DNA from: Streptomyces violens
Lineage (GTDB): Bacteria; Actinomycetota; Actinomycetes; Streptomycetales; Streptomycetaceae
Direction of reading: 5' to 3'
Length of the DNA stretch: 64,000 nt
Assembly (NCBI RefSeq): GCF_000717745.1
Contig: NZ_JOBH01000011.1
Location: forward strand, 124,001-188,000
Shown: positions 17,203 through 25,810 of the stretch, piece by piece
Layout of the letters: every line of letters starts with the position of its first letter
Position numbering within the stretch: position 1 is the stretch's first letter
Notes under the pieces: model-generated
Seen by the model: only the letters and a program-made list of their open reading frames with translations
What the model was told of the DNA's origin: nothing
Databases searched by the model: none
Made by a program: the position numbers and the translations under genes

Positions 17203-17505
17203 ATGGCTACGGATTACGACACACCACGCAAGACCGATGACGACCTCAACGAGGACAGCATCGAGGAACTGAAGTCGCGGCGGAACGACAAGTCCGCCTC
17301 GGCCGTCGACGTCGACGAGTTCGAGCAGGCCGAGGGCCTGGAACTGCCCGGCGCCGACCTGTCCAACGAAGAGCTCGCCGTGCGGGTCCTGCCCAAGCAG
17401 CAGGACGAGTTCACGTGCATGAGCTGCTTCCTGGTCCACCACCGCAGCCAGCTGGCGGCGGAGGACAAGAACGGTCAGCCCATCTGCCGCGACTGCGCGG
17501 CCTGA
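17203..17505 (+). CDS. DUF4193 protein (zinc-ribbon type)
   Basis: 100 residues, conserved across actinobacteria, function unknown. Acidic N-terminal half (TDDDLNEDSIEELKSRRNDK), then a C-terminal treble-clef/zinc-ribbon pattern: FTCMSCFLVHHRS and ICRDCAA, i.e. two CxxC pairs. Good ribosome site GGGGGAGAG before the ATG. Related proteins resemble the RNA polymerase-associated dksA-like small zinc proteins only in layout. A long AT-richer leader suggests high expression. Confidence 0.9.
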   Translation: MATDYDTPRKTDDDLNEDSIEELKSRRNDKSASAVDVDEFEQAEGLELPGADLSNEELAVRVLPKQQDEFTCMSCFLVHHRSQLAAEDKNGQPICRDCAA

Positions 17506-17619
17506 GGGCGGGCCGAGGCCGTGGCGCGCGCACCGCACCCGGCCGGGGAGCCGACGGCTTCCCGGACAGGCGCCGCACGCCTCCGCGGCCACCGGGACGA
17601 CAGCGTGAGGTGAAGCTCA

Positions 17620-18495
17620 GTGAGACCGTTCCGCAAAGGTAAGCAGGGTGAGACCGGTCCGGCGGCCGGCGCACGAACACGCGAGGAAACCGCGCCCGTG
17701 CCCGCCGACCAGGCCGCCCTCCCCGCGGAGCGGCACACCGGAGCGCTGAGGGAGCGTGGCCGCACGGCCACGCTCGCGGCCAGAGTGAGCGACGGCGCAC
17801 GCAGAGGTGGTGCCGGCGCGCGGTCGGGACTCTCCTGGACCGCCGACCGGATCATCGAGAACGCCCCGCGGATCCCGGTCCGCGACCTGGCCACGCTGCG
17901 CCGCCAGTTCCCCGGCCTGACCCCCGAGCAACTGGCAGACAAGCTCGTCGCCGGAGCGACGAAGGGCAGCGCCACCGTCGGCGCGGGAGTGGGCGCGGCG
18001 GCCATGATGCCGGTGCCGCCCGCGATGCCGGCCGAGCTGGCCGCCGAGGTCATCGGCGTCGCCTCGGTCGAGATCAAGCTCATCGCCGAGCTGCACGAGG
18101 TGTACGGCGTGCGTCCGCAGGGCGGCCTCCGGGCCCGCGGCCTGGCCTACGTCCAGTCCTGGACGGACGAGCGCGGCGTGGACGTCGCGAAGCCCGCCAC
18201 GCTGAATCTCGCGCTCGGCGGCCAGATGAGACGCGAACTGCGTCAGCAGATCATGAAGCGCATGATGCGCAATCTGCCGAGCATGACGCCGTTCATGATC
18301 GGCGCCGCGGTCGGTGCGTTCATGAACCGCCGGGACACCGCCAGGCTGGCAGACAGGATCCGTAAGGACCTGCGCCGCCGCCAGGTCCCCTGGGACGCGC
18401 TCCCGGACCCGGCCCCGGCCCCCGTGCACAAGCGGCTCACAGGCCGCGCCGGACCCGGCCTCCTCGGCCGCCACAAGCCCGGCCAGGACGCCTGA
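17620..18495 (+). CDS. conserved hypothetical protein with hydrophobic middle
   Basis: 291 residues from a GTG. Not recognised as a named family with confidence; the layout is loosely EcsC-like. Basic, disordered N-terminal ~70 residues; then LSWTADRIIENAPRIPVRDLATLRRQFPGLTPEQLADKLV; a Gly/Ala/Met/Pro-rich amphipathic stretch (GAGVGAAAMMPVPPAMPAEL, ~125-145) that may contact membranes; a region with VIGVASVEIKLIAELHEVYG; a second short hydrophobic part (MTPFMIGAAVGAFMN, ~227-241); and a basic C-terminus. It starts about 115 bases after the DUF4193 gene and may share its transcript. Confidence 0.65.
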   Translation: MRPFRKGKQGETGPAAGARTREETAPVPADQAALPAERHTGALRERGRTATLAARVSDGARRGGAGARSGLSWTADRIIENAPRIPVRDLATLRRQFPGLTPEQLADKLVAGATKGSATVGAGVGAAAMMPVPPAMPAELAAEVIGVASVEIKLIAELHEVYGVRPQGGLRARGLAYVQSWTDERGVDVAKPATLNLALGGQMRRELRQQIMKRMMRNLPSMTPFMIGAAVGAFMNRRDTARLADRIRKDLRRRQVPWDALPDPAPAPVHKRLTGRAGPGLLGRHKPGQDA

Positions 18496-18558
18496 CCTCC
18501 CCGGTCCGTCCCGGGCTTCCCCAAGCCTCCTCAGGCTTCTGCAAGCCCCCTGAACGCC

Positions 18559-19002
18559 TCAGGCGCGGATCGCCGCCAGCGCCGCCGACAGCTCCTCCGG
18601 ATGCCGCGTCGACAGGTACACGTACGGCGTCGGGTCCGCCGGATCGGCCACCTCGACCCGCACCGCCGTCGGGATGTAGCTGCGCATCAGCATGAACGCG
18701 CGGGTGTCGGCCTTGTACGTACGCCAGGCCCGCGCCTCCGCCGCGTCCAGCACCTGCACCTCACCCAGCGCCCCCGCCGGGATCTTCGCGTCCCCCGCGA
18801 TCAGCGACCCGGCGACGACCCGGATGCGCGCGGAGCCGTACGAGCTCACCAGGACCGCGGCCAGCGCCGCGCCGCCCACCAGCCCGCCCAGCATCGGCAG
18901 CGTCCCGAGCGGCAGCAGCATCAGGGCACAGGCGATGCCGACGGCGACGGCGATCACCCACCAGGAGCGGGGGGCGGTGAGACGTTCTTCGTACGACTGC
19001 AT
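18559..19002 (-). CDS. DUF3093 membrane protein
   Basis: 147 residues from ATG of MQSYEERLTAPRSWW; upstream in-frame codons overlap the divergent thioesterase promoter and are unlikely. Two hydrophobic spans (~13-32 and ~36-52) followed by a soluble domain that includes GEVQVLDAAEARAWR and YLSTRHPEELSAAL. The family is a conserved actinobacterial membrane protein, always near dut as far as I recall, with no known activity. Only 58 bases separate it from the divergent thioesterase gene, so their promoters must overlap. Confidence 0.88.
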   Translation of the reverse strand: MQSYEERLTAPRSWWVIAVAVGIACALMLLPLGTLPMLGGLVGGAALAAVLVSSYGSARIRVVAGSLIAGDAKIPAGALGEVQVLDAAEARAWRTYKADTRAFMLMRSYIPTAVRVEVADPADPTPYVYLSTRHPEELSAALAAIRA

Positions 19003-19060
19003 GGGTCCAGCTTGGCACGTGCGCGCGCGTGCTCCGCGCGCGCGGGTAGGGTCTCCACCT

Positions 19061-19663
19061 GTGAGTGCAGCCGAGCCACAGAAGAAACAGACGACGCAGC
19101 TGACGCCGCCCGCGGACGCCACCGCGCCGGTGCGGCACCCCGAAGCGCCCGCGCCCGGCGAACTGCTCGGCGCGCACTACGACCGATGTTTCGGGTGCGG
19201 CGGCGAGCAGCCGCACGGCCTGCACCTGGAGGCGCGGGCCGGCGAGGGCGTGCGCGTCAGCGCCGAGTTCACCGTCAAGGAGGCCCACCAGGGCGCCCCG
19301 GGCCTCGCGCACGGCGGCGTGCTGACCACGGCCCTGGACGAGACGCTCGGCTCGCTCAACTGGCTGCTGCACGCCATCGCCGTGACCGGGCGGCTGGAGA
19401 CCGACTTCCTGCGCCCCGTGCCGGTCGGCACGGTCCTGCACCTCGACGCCGAGGTCACCGCGGTACACGGCCGGAAGATCTACTCCCGCGCCGAGGGCCG
19501 GATCGGCGGCCCGGACGGCCCGGTGGCGGTCCGCGCCCAGGCGGTCTTCATCGAGGTGAAGGTCGAGCACTTCATCGACAACGGCCGGCCCGAGGAGATC
19601 CGGGCCGCGATGGCCGATCCCGACCAGCTGCGCCGCGCCCGCGCTTTCGAGGTGAACCCGTGA
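19061..19663 (+). CDS. PaaI-type hotdog-fold thioesterase
   Basis: 200 residues from GTG (MSAAEPQKKQ), selected because the longer open frame upstream would run through the divergent DUF3093 gene. The hotdog fold begins YDRCFGCGGEQPHGLHL, then the catalytic HGGVLTTALDETLG helix and a GRLETDFLRPVPVGTVLHL strand. It hydrolyses acyl-CoA thioesters; substrate chain not known. The first ~45 residues are a disordered Pro/Thr tail. Its stop overlaps the dut GTG by 4 bases (GTGA), so it is coupled to dut. Confidence 0.85.
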   Translation: MSAAEPQKKQTTQLTPPADATAPVRHPEAPAPGELLGAHYDRCFGCGGEQPHGLHLEARAGEGVRVSAEFTVKEAHQGAPGLAHGGVLTTALDETLGSLNWLLHAIAVTGRLETDFLRPVPVGTVLHLDAEVTAVHGRKIYSRAEGRIGGPDGPVAVRAQAVFIEVKVEHFIDNGRPEEIRAAMADPDQLRRARAFEVNP

Positions 19664-20208
19664 CCCATCAGGCAGACGTGGCCCATCAGGCACAGCCGGT
19701 ACGGACCCCGGTGGACGTACAGATCCGGCGGATGGATCCGGAGGTTCCGCTGCCCGCATACGGGCACCCGGGCGACGCCGGGGCCGACCTCGTCACCACC
19801 GAGGCGGCCGAACTGGCCCCGGGGGAGCGCACGGTGCTGCCCACGGGGGTGGCCATCGCGCTGCCCGAGGGGTACGCCGCGTTCGTGCACCCCCGGTCGG
19901 GCCTCGCGGCCCGCTGCGGTGTGGCGCTCGTGAATGCCCCGGGGACGGTGGATGCCGGGTACCGTGGGGAGATCAAGGTGATCGTGGTCAATCTGGATCC
20001 GCGCGAGTCCGTGCGCTTCGAGAGGTTCGACCGGATCGCCCAACTGGTCGTCCAGCAGGTCGAGAAGGTGCGCTTCCACGAGGTGGCGGAGCTTCCCGGC
20101 TCGGCGCGGGCCGAGGGGGGATTCGGTTCCACCGGCGGTCACGCGGCGGTGGGCGGCGCGGGCGGGAATGGATACGCATCGGTCGGTGCCGACCGGGAAG
20201 GACAGTGA
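19660..20208 (+). CDS. dut: dUTP diphosphatase
   Basis: 182 residues. Hydrolyses dUTP to dUMP and pyrophosphate, preventing uracil incorporation and feeding thymidylate synthesis; trimeric and cytosolic. All five dUTPase motifs are visible: GDAGADL, HPRSGLAARCG, NAPGTVDAGYRGEIKV, RIAQLVVQ and the flexible C-terminal EGGFGSTG. I start at the GTG that overlaps the thioesterase stop by 4 bases; a second GTG 18 bases further on is possible. The C-terminal ~18 residues after motif 5 are a Gly/Ala-rich extension. The DUF3710 gene follows one base after the stop. Confidence 0.95.
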   Translation: MTHQADVAHQAQPVRTPVDVQIRRMDPEVPLPAYGHPGDAGADLVTTEAAELAPGERTVLPTGVAIALPEGYAAFVHPRSGLAARCGVALVNAPGTVDAGYRGEIKVIVVNLDPRESVRFERFDRIAQLVVQQVEKVRFHEVAELPGSARAEGGFGSTGGHAAVGGAGGNGYASVGADREGQ

Positions 20209-20209
20209 C

Positions 20210-20977
20210 GTGTTCGGACGTCGCAAGAAGAACGAGGCTCCTGACGACGCGGTCGAGGCGGTCGATCCTGCCGAGGAGGCGACGTCGTCGGACCGGTCCG
20301 ACGCGGACGACGAGGGCTACGGCGTGAGCCTCCCGCCGGCCCCGCGCCCCGACGGCCCCTGGGATCTCTCCGAGGTCGGCAATCCGGGCGAGGGCCGGGT
20401 GGACCTGGGCGGTCTCTTCGTACCGGGCGTCGAGGGCATGGAGCTGCGGGTGGAGGTCGCCGGTGACGCGATCGTCGCCGCGACCATCGTGCTGCAGGAC
20501 AGCGCCGTGCAGCTGCAGGCGTTCGCCGCCCCCAAGAACGAGGGCATCTGGGCCGAGGTCCGCGAGGAGATCGCCGCCGGCATCACCCAGCAGGGCGGCG
20601 TCATCGACACGGTCGACGGCCCGCTGGGCTGGGAGCTGCGCGCCCAGGTGCCGGTGCAGCTGCCGGACGGGACGAACGGCGTACAGGTCGTACGGTTCGT
20701 GGGCGTGGACGGCCCGCGCTGGTTCCTGCGCGGTGTGATCTCCGGCCAGGGCGCGGTGCAGCCGCAGGCCGCCGGGCTGCTGGAGCAGATCTTCCGGGAC
20801 ACGGTCGTGGTGCGCGGCGAGGGCCCGATGGCGCCCCGCGACCCGATCGTCCTCAAGCTCCCCGACGACGCGCAGATGGTGCCCGAGGGCGTCCAGCAGG
20901 ACGACGCCTCGCAGTCCCGCTTCGGCGGCGGCGTGGAGCGCCTGGAGCGCGGCCCGGAGATCACCGAGATCCGCTGA
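20210..20977 (+). CDS. DUF3710 protein
   Basis: 255 residues, a conserved actinobacterial family of unknown function usually next to dut. I use the GTG of MFGRRKKNEAPDD with GGAAGGA before it, rather than the longer frame that runs back into dut. A charged disordered N-terminus (1-~45) is followed by the domain starting GPWDLSEV and containing WFLRGVISG and QIFRDTVVVRG. No membrane span. It begins one base after the dut stop, so thioesterase, dut and this gene are a three-gene coupled unit. Confidence 0.9.
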   Translation: MFGRRKKNEAPDDAVEAVDPAEEATSSDRSDADDEGYGVSLPPAPRPDGPWDLSEVGNPGEGRVDLGGLFVPGVEGMELRVEVAGDAIVAATIVLQDSAVQLQAFAAPKNEGIWAEVREEIAAGITQQGGVIDTVDGPLGWELRAQVPVQLPDGTNGVQVVRFVGVDGPRWFLRGVISGQGAVQPQAAGLLEQIFRDTVVVRGEGPMAPRDPIVLKLPDDAQMVPEGVQQDDASQSRFGGGVERLERGPEITEIR

Positions 20978-21008
20978 GCCGGCCTGCCGCCCCGTGGCGG
21001 CGGTGCGT

Positions 21009-21043
21009 ACGGGCCGTGTCCCTCCCGGAGGGGTACGGCCCGT
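21009..21043 (+). terminator. hairpin terminator after DUF3710 gene
   Basis: Outer arms ACGGGCCGT and ACGGCCCGT, with a second nested hairpin (CCTCC/GGAGG) inside the loop. It lies about 30 bases after the stop and separates the dut operon from kdpDE. Confidence 0.8.
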
Positions 21044-21178
21044 CGGCATTCCCGTCAGGGTCCCGTCAAAACCGGGCCTCCGGCTCCCCCTATGCGGCCT
21101 TCGTCCCGTTCCTGCTCGGTAGGGTCGGCAGTGGAAACGGCCCCGTCGTGGGCGGCTCGCAGGTAAGACAATGAGGCC

Positions 21179-23725
21179 ATGGGACGCGGCAAGCTTCGCA
21201 TCTATCTCGGCGCGGCGCCGGGTGTCGGCAAGACGTACTCGATGCTCTCCGAGGCGCACCGGCGCCTGGAGCGCGGCACGGACGTCGTCGTCGCCTTCGT
21301 GGAGCACCACGACCGGCCGCGTACGGAAGTACTGCTGCACGGCCTGGAGGAGCTGGGGCGCCGGGAGCTGAGCCACCGGGGCACGGCGTTCACCGAGATG
21401 GACGTGGACGCGGTACTGGCCCGCCGGCCCGCCGTCGCGCTGGTCGACGAGCTGGCGCACACCAACGTCCCCGGCTCCCGGAACGAAAAGCGCTGGCAGG
21501 ACGTCGAGGAACTGCTCGAAGCAGGCATCGATGTCATCTCCACCGTCAACATCCAGCACCTGGAGTCACTCGGTGACGTGGTGGAGTCGATAACGGGCGT
21601 CCGGCAGCGCGAGACCGTCCCCGACGAGGTGGTCCGGCGCGCCGACCAGATCGAGCTGGTCGACATGTCGCCCCAGGCGCTGCGCCGCCGCATGGCGCAC
21701 GGCAACGTCTACGCCTCCGACAAGGTCGACGCCGCGCTGTCGAACTACTTCCGCCCCGGCAACCTCACCGCGCTCCGCGAGCTGGCACTGCTGTGGGTGG
21801 CCGACCGGGTCGACGAGTACCTCCAGCAGTACCGCGCCGAGCACTCCATCCGCTCCACCTGGCAGGCCCGCGAGCGCATCGTCGTCGGCCTCACCGGCGG
21901 CCCCGAGGGCCAGACGCTGCTGCGCCGTGCGGCGCGGATGGCCGCCAAGGGCTCCGGCAGCGAGGTACTGGCCGTCTACATCGCGCGCAGCGACGGGCTC
22001 ACCGGCGCCTCGCCCAAGGAGCTGGCCGTCCAGCGCACCCTGGTCGAGGACCTGGGCGGCAGCTTCCACCACGTCATCGGCGACGACGTGCCGAGCGCCC
22101 TGCTGGAGTTCGCGCGCGGCGTCAACGCCACCCAGATCGTGCTGGGCTCCAGCCGCCGCAAGGCGTGGCAGTACGTCTTCGGGCCCGGGGTGGGGGCGAC
22201 CGTCGCGCGCGACTCGGGGCCCGACCTGGACGTCCACATCGTCACCCACGACGAGGTCGCCAAGGGGCGCGGCCTGCCGGTCGCGCGCGGCGCCCGGCTC
22301 AGCGGCTCCCGAGTGCTGGCCGGCTGGCTCACCGGCGTACTGGGCCCGGTCCTGCTCACGCTGCTGCTGTACAACCTCGAGAACGGCCCGGGGCTCGCCA
22401 ACGATGTGCTGCTCTTCCTGTTCCTGACCGTGGCGGCCGCGCTGCTCGGCGGGCTGCTGGCCGCGCTCGCCTCCGCCGCCGTCGGCTCGGTCCTGCTGAA
22501 CTTCTACTTCACGCCGCCCACCCACAGCATCACCATCGCCGACCCCCAGAACATCGTCGCCATCGCGATCTTCTTCGCGGTCGGGGTGGCCGTGGCCTCG
22601 GTGGTGGACCTCGCGGCCCGCCGTACGCACCAGGCCGCCCGGCTGCGTGCCGAGGCGGAGATCCTGTCCTTCCTGGCCGGCAGCGTGCTGCGCGGCGAGA
22701 CCACGCTGAACGCGCTGCTGGAACGCGTGCGCGAGACCTTCGCCATGGACGCGGTCTCCCTCCTCGAACGGGAGAGCGACGTCGAGCCTTGGACCTGCGC
22801 GGGCAGCGTCGGCGAGGCCGCGGCCCCGCGCCGCCCCGAGGACGCGGACGTGGACATGCCCGTCAGCGACCACATGGCCCTCGCGCTCACCGGCCGCAAG
22901 CTGCCCGCCGAGGACCGCCGCGTGCTCGGCGCCTTCGCCGCCCAGGCCGCCGTCGTACTGGACCGCCAGCGGCTGGTCGGCGAGGCGGCGCGGGCCCGCG
23001 AGCTGGCCGAGGGCAACCGCATCCGTACCGCGCTGCTCGCCGCCGTCAGCCACGACCTGCGCACCCCCCTCGCCGGCATCAAGGCCGCCGTCACCTCGCT
23101 CCGCTCCGACGACGTGGCCTGGTCCGAGGAGGACGAGGCCGAGCTGCTCGCCGGCATCGAGGACGGCGCCGACCGGCTGGACCACCTGGTCGGCAACCTC
23201 CTCGACATGTCCCGGCTGCAGACCGGCACGGTCACCCCGCTGATCCGCGACACCGACCTGGACGAGGTCGTCCCGATGGCGCTCGGCGGCGTCCCCGAGG
23301 GCAGCGTCTGCCTGGACATACCCGAAGCGCTGCCCTTCGTGGCCGTCGATCCCGGGCTGCTGGAGCGCTGCGTCGCCAACCTCGTCGAGAACGCCGTGAA
23401 GTACAGCCCGGACGGCGCGCCCGTCACGGTCGCCGCCAGCGCGCTGGGCGAGCGCGTGGAGGTACGCGTCGTGGACCGCGGCCCCGGCGTCCCGGACGCC
23501 GCCAAGGACCGCATCTTCGAGCCGTTCCAGCGCTACGGCGACGCCCCGCGCGGCGCCGGCGTCGGCCTCGGCCTCGCCGTCTCGCGCGGCTTCGCCGAGG
23601 CCATGGGCGGCACGCTCGCCGCCGAGGACACCCCGGGAGGCGGGCTGACCATGGTCCTGACGCTGCGCGCCGCGGCCGGCCACCCGCCGGTCAGCCCCGG
23701 CCTCCCCGCCCGGGCGACGACATGA
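21179..23725 (+). CDS. kdpD: sensor histidine kinase KdpD
   Basis: 848 residues, full length. Order: KdpD N-terminal domain (Walker A GAAPGVGKTYS near residue 11, Walker B-like VALVDELAHTN), Usp-like domain (~210-350, with GSSRRKAWQYVFGPG), four membrane spans (~380-480, with NFYFTPPTHSITIADP between spans 3 and 4), GAF-like region, HisKA with His625 in AVSHDLRTPLAGIK, and HATPase (NLVENAVKYSPDG, GVGLGLAVSRG). It senses K+ limitation and osmotic stress; the Usp domain binds c-di-AMP in some relatives. The kdpFABC transporter genes are not in this window, so it acts on targets elsewhere. Confidence 0.96.
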   Translation: MGRGKLRIYLGAAPGVGKTYSMLSEAHRRLERGTDVVVAFVEHHDRPRTEVLLHGLEELGRRELSHRGTAFTEMDVDAVLARRPAVALVDELAHTNVPGSRNEKRWQDVEELLEAGIDVISTVNIQHLESLGDVVESITGVRQRETVPDEVVRRADQIELVDMSPQALRRRMAHGNVYASDKVDAALSNYFRPGNLTALRELALLWVADRVDEYLQQYRAEHSIRSTWQARERIVVGLTGGPEGQTLLRRAARMAAKGSGSEVLAVYIARSDGLTGASPKELAVQRTLVEDLGGSFHHVIGDDVPSALLEFARGVNATQIVLGSSRRKAWQYVFGPGVGATVARDSGPDLDVHIVTHDEVAKGRGLPVARGARLSGSRVLAGWLTGVLGPVLLTLLLYNLENGPGLANDVLLFLFLTVAAALLGGLLAALASAAVGSVLLNFYFTPPTHSITIADPQNIVAIAIFFAVGVAVASVVDLAARRTHQAARLRAEAEILSFLAGSVLRGETTLNALLERVRETFAMDAVSLLERESDVEPWTCAGSVGEAAAPRRPEDADVDMPVSDHMALALTGRKLPAEDRRVLGAFAAQAAVVLDRQRLVGEAARARELAEGNRIRTALLAAVSHDLRTPLAGIKAAVTSLRSDDVAWSEEDEAELLAGIEDGADRLDHLVGNLLDMSRLQTGTVTPLIRDTDLDEVVPMALGGVPEGSVCLDIPEALPFVAVDPGLLERCVANLVENAVKYSPDGAPVTVAASALGERVEVRVVDRGPGVPDAAKDRIFEPFQRYGDAPRGAGVGLGLAVSRGFAEAMGGTLAAEDTPGGGLTMVLTLRAAAGHPPVSPGLPARATT

Positions 23726-23790
23726 CCGCGCCCGCTCCCCGTACACCGACTGCGGCGGCCCACCGGCCGTCCGCGGGAAAGGCAGGCCCG

Positions 23791-24474
23791 ATGAACCGGG
23801 TGCTCGTGGTCGACGACGAGCCGCAGATCGTCCGCGCCCTCGTGATCAACCTCAAGGCGCGCAAGTACGAGGTGGACGCCGCGCCCGACGGCGCCACCGC
23901 GCTCCGGCTCGCCGCCGCCCGCCACCCCGACGTGGTCGTCCTGGACCTCGGCCTGCCCGACATGGACGGGGTGGACGTGATCCGGGGCCTGCGCGGCTGG
24001 ACGCGGGTGCCGATCCTGGTGCTCTCCGCCCGGCAGACCTCCGACGAGAAGGTCGAGGCGCTGGACGCGGGCGCCGACGACTACGTCACCAAGCCGTTCG
24101 GCATGGACGAGCTGCTGGCCCGGCTGCGCGCCGCCGTGCGCCGCGCCGAGCCCACCGGGCCCGCCGACGCCGCCGTCCTGGTCGAGACCGACGGCTTCAC
24201 CGTCGACCTGGCCGCCAAGAAGGTCAACCGCGGTGGCCGCGACGTCCGCCTCACCCCCACCGAGTGGCATCTCCTGGAGGTACTGGTCCGCAACACGGGC
24301 CGCCTGGTCAGCCAGAAACAGCTGCTCCAGGAGGTCTGGGGGCCCTCGTACGGCACGGAATCCAACTATCTGCGGGTCTACATGGCCCAGCTGCGCCGCA
24401 AGCTGGAGGCCGATCCGGCCCACCCCCGGCACTTCGTCACCGAGCCGGGCATGGGCTACCGCTTCGAACAGTGA
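23791..24474 (+). CDS. kdpE: response regulator KdpE
   Basis: 227 residues, OmpR family. Receiver domain with VVDDEPQ, phospho-Asp52 in VVVLDLGLPDMDG, VLSARQ and TKPFGMDEL; winged helix ending HFVTEPGMGYRFEQ. Two starts are possible. An ATG 69 bases upstream overlaps the kdpD stop (ATGA), but the intervening codons have unusually many A/T third positions; the chosen ATG (MNRVLVVDDE) has GGAAAGGCAGG just before it and matches where homologues begin. It would activate K+ transport genes together with KdpD. Confidence 0.93.
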   Translation: MNRVLVVDDEPQIVRALVINLKARKYEVDAAPDGATALRLAAARHPDVVVLDLGLPDMDGVDVIRGLRGWTRVPILVLSARQTSDEKVEALDAGADDYVTKPFGMDELLARLRAAVRRAEPTGPADAAVLVETDGFTVDLAAKKVNRGGRDVRLTPTEWHLLEVLVRNTGRLVSQKQLLQEVWGPSYGTESNYLRVYMAQLRRKLEADPAHPRHFVTEPGMGYRFEQ

Positions 24475-24589
24475 TGCGTACGCGGTGCCGGACGCGGTGA
24501 TCCGTACGCGGTGTCGGCCGTCCGCAGCGGTCCGTGTTCGCGGGTCCCGGCCCGTGATCCGGGCGCGAGACGGCCGGTACGCTGGCTGT

Positions 24590-24988
24590 ATGAGTGCTGG
24601 GACCCGTTCCGAGAAGCCGGCCGGACGTTTCCGCCGGCTGCTCGACAGGCTGTCCTCCTCCGAGGAGGAGCTGCAGTCCGCCGAGCTGCAGCAGGATGCG
24701 CAGAACGCGGGCTGTACGCGGATCTGCGACTGCGACGACCGTCAGATCGTGAAGGTCACGGGTACGCTGCGGCACGTCACGCTGCGTCCCCGGGCCGGGG
24801 TGCCGGCGCTGGAGGCCGAGCTGTTCGACGGCTCGGCGGCGCTGGACGTGGTCTGGCTCGGCCGACGCGCCATCACCGGTATCGAGCCGGGCCGTAAGCT
24901 CATCGCCTCCGGCCGGATCTCCATGAGCCACGGACGCCGGGTGCTGTTCAATCCGAAGTACGAACTCCGACCGCTCGGACAGGAGTAG
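24590..24988 (+). CDS. OB-fold nucleic-acid-binding domain protein
   Basis: 132 residues from ATG (MSAGTRSEKPAGRF). A helical N-terminus (LDRLSSSEEELQSAELQQ) and then an OB fold: QIVKVTGTLRHVTLRPR, EAELFDGSAALDVVWLGRR, LIASGRIS. This family sits beside the DUF3159 and TrkA genes throughout Streptomyces as I recall. Role unknown; single-stranded nucleic acid binding is the usual OB-fold activity, though many bind protein. Only three bases separate its stop from the DUF3159 gene. Confidence 0.85.
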   Translation: MSAGTRSEKPAGRFRRLLDRLSSSEEELQSAELQQDAQNAGCTRICDCDDRQIVKVTGTLRHVTLRPRAGVPALEAELFDGSAALDVVWLGRRAITGIEPGRKLIASGRISMSHGRRVLFNPKYELRPLGQE

Positions 24989-24991
24989 CCG

Positions 24992-25747
24992 GTGACGTCG
25001 TTCGAGAAGACGACCACGAGCAACGAGGAAGAGCCCGCTGCCGGGCACGGAGCGGAAGAGCCCGCCGCCGGGCACGGAAAGGCGGGCAAGGCGGCCGCGG
25101 AGAAGGCCATCCTGGAGGCGTTCGGCGGCTTCTGGGGCATGGTGGACACGACGGTCCCCGGGCTGGTCTTCGTGCTGATCTACACGATCAAGCGGGACAT
25201 CCACACCGCCGCGATCATCGCGCTGGGCCTGACCGTCCTGCTGGCGCTGGCCCGGCTCGCCCGCAGGGAAACCCTCAAGCACGCCTTCAGCGGCGTCTTC
25301 GGCGTGGCCATCGGCGCGGTCTTCGCGATGATGTCCGGCGACGCGAAGAACTTCTACCTGCCGGGCATGCTCTACACGCTGGGCCTCGCGGTCGTCTACG
25401 TGCTCTCGGCGCTCTTCAAGTACCCGCTCATCGGCGTACTGCTCGGCCCGATGCTGCGCGAGAACCTCTCCTGGCGGACGCGCAACCCCGGCCGCTTCAA
25501 GGCGTACACCAAGTCCACCTACGCCTGGGGCTTCATCCTGCTCGCCAAGTCCGCGATCCTCTTCCCGCTGTACTGGTGGGGCGACGCCACCCAGCTCGGC
25601 TGGGTCAAGGTCGCGCTCGGCATCCCGCCGTTCCTGCTCTGTGTCTACCTGACGTGGATCTTCCTGGCGAAGGCCCCGGCCCCGATCGACGTGATCGCGG
25701 AGATGGAGGCCAAGGAGAAAGCCGAGGCCGAGGCGCGGAGCGCGTAG
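24992..25747 (+). CDS. DUF3159 membrane protein
   Basis: 251 residues, GTG start with AGGAG 8 bases before. The N-terminal ~30 residues contain a short direct repeat (EEPAAGHG twice). About six membrane spans follow, with conserved AFGGFWGMVDTTVPGLVFVL and PLIGVLLGPML segments, and an acidic tail (EAKEKAEAEA). A widespread actinobacterial family resembling intracellular septation protein A-like membrane proteins in layout; no established function. It forms a two-gene unit with the OB-fold gene and ends at a strong terminator. Confidence 0.88.
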   Translation: MTSFEKTTTSNEEEPAAGHGAEEPAAGHGKAGKAAAEKAILEAFGGFWGMVDTTVPGLVFVLIYTIKRDIHTAAIIALGLTVLLALARLARRETLKHAFSGVFGVAIGAVFAMMSGDAKNFYLPGMLYTLGLAVVYVLSALFKYPLIGVLLGPMLRENLSWRTRNPGRFKAYTKSTYAWGFILLAKSAILFPLYWWGDATQLGWVKVALGIPPFLLCVYLTWIFLAKAPAPIDVIAEMEAKEKAEAEARSA

Positions 25748-25759
25748 GTTCGCGTACGA

Positions 25760-25796
25760 CGAGGGGCCCGGAACCGCATCGGTTCCGGGCCCCTCG
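25760..25796. terminator. bidirectional hairpin terminator
   Basis: Perfect 16-bp stem (CGAGGGGCCCGGAACC with its complement) and a 5-base loop. It lies between the 3' ends of the DUF3159 gene (plus) and the trkA pair (minus). Confidence 0.9.
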
Positions 25797-25810
25797 TACG
25801 TCCGTGCCGC

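Noticed and set aside
18692..19060. N-terminal extension of the thioesterase
   Set aside because: The frame is open but runs antisense through the DUF3093 membrane protein gene; the GTG beginning MSAAEPQKK is the plausible start.
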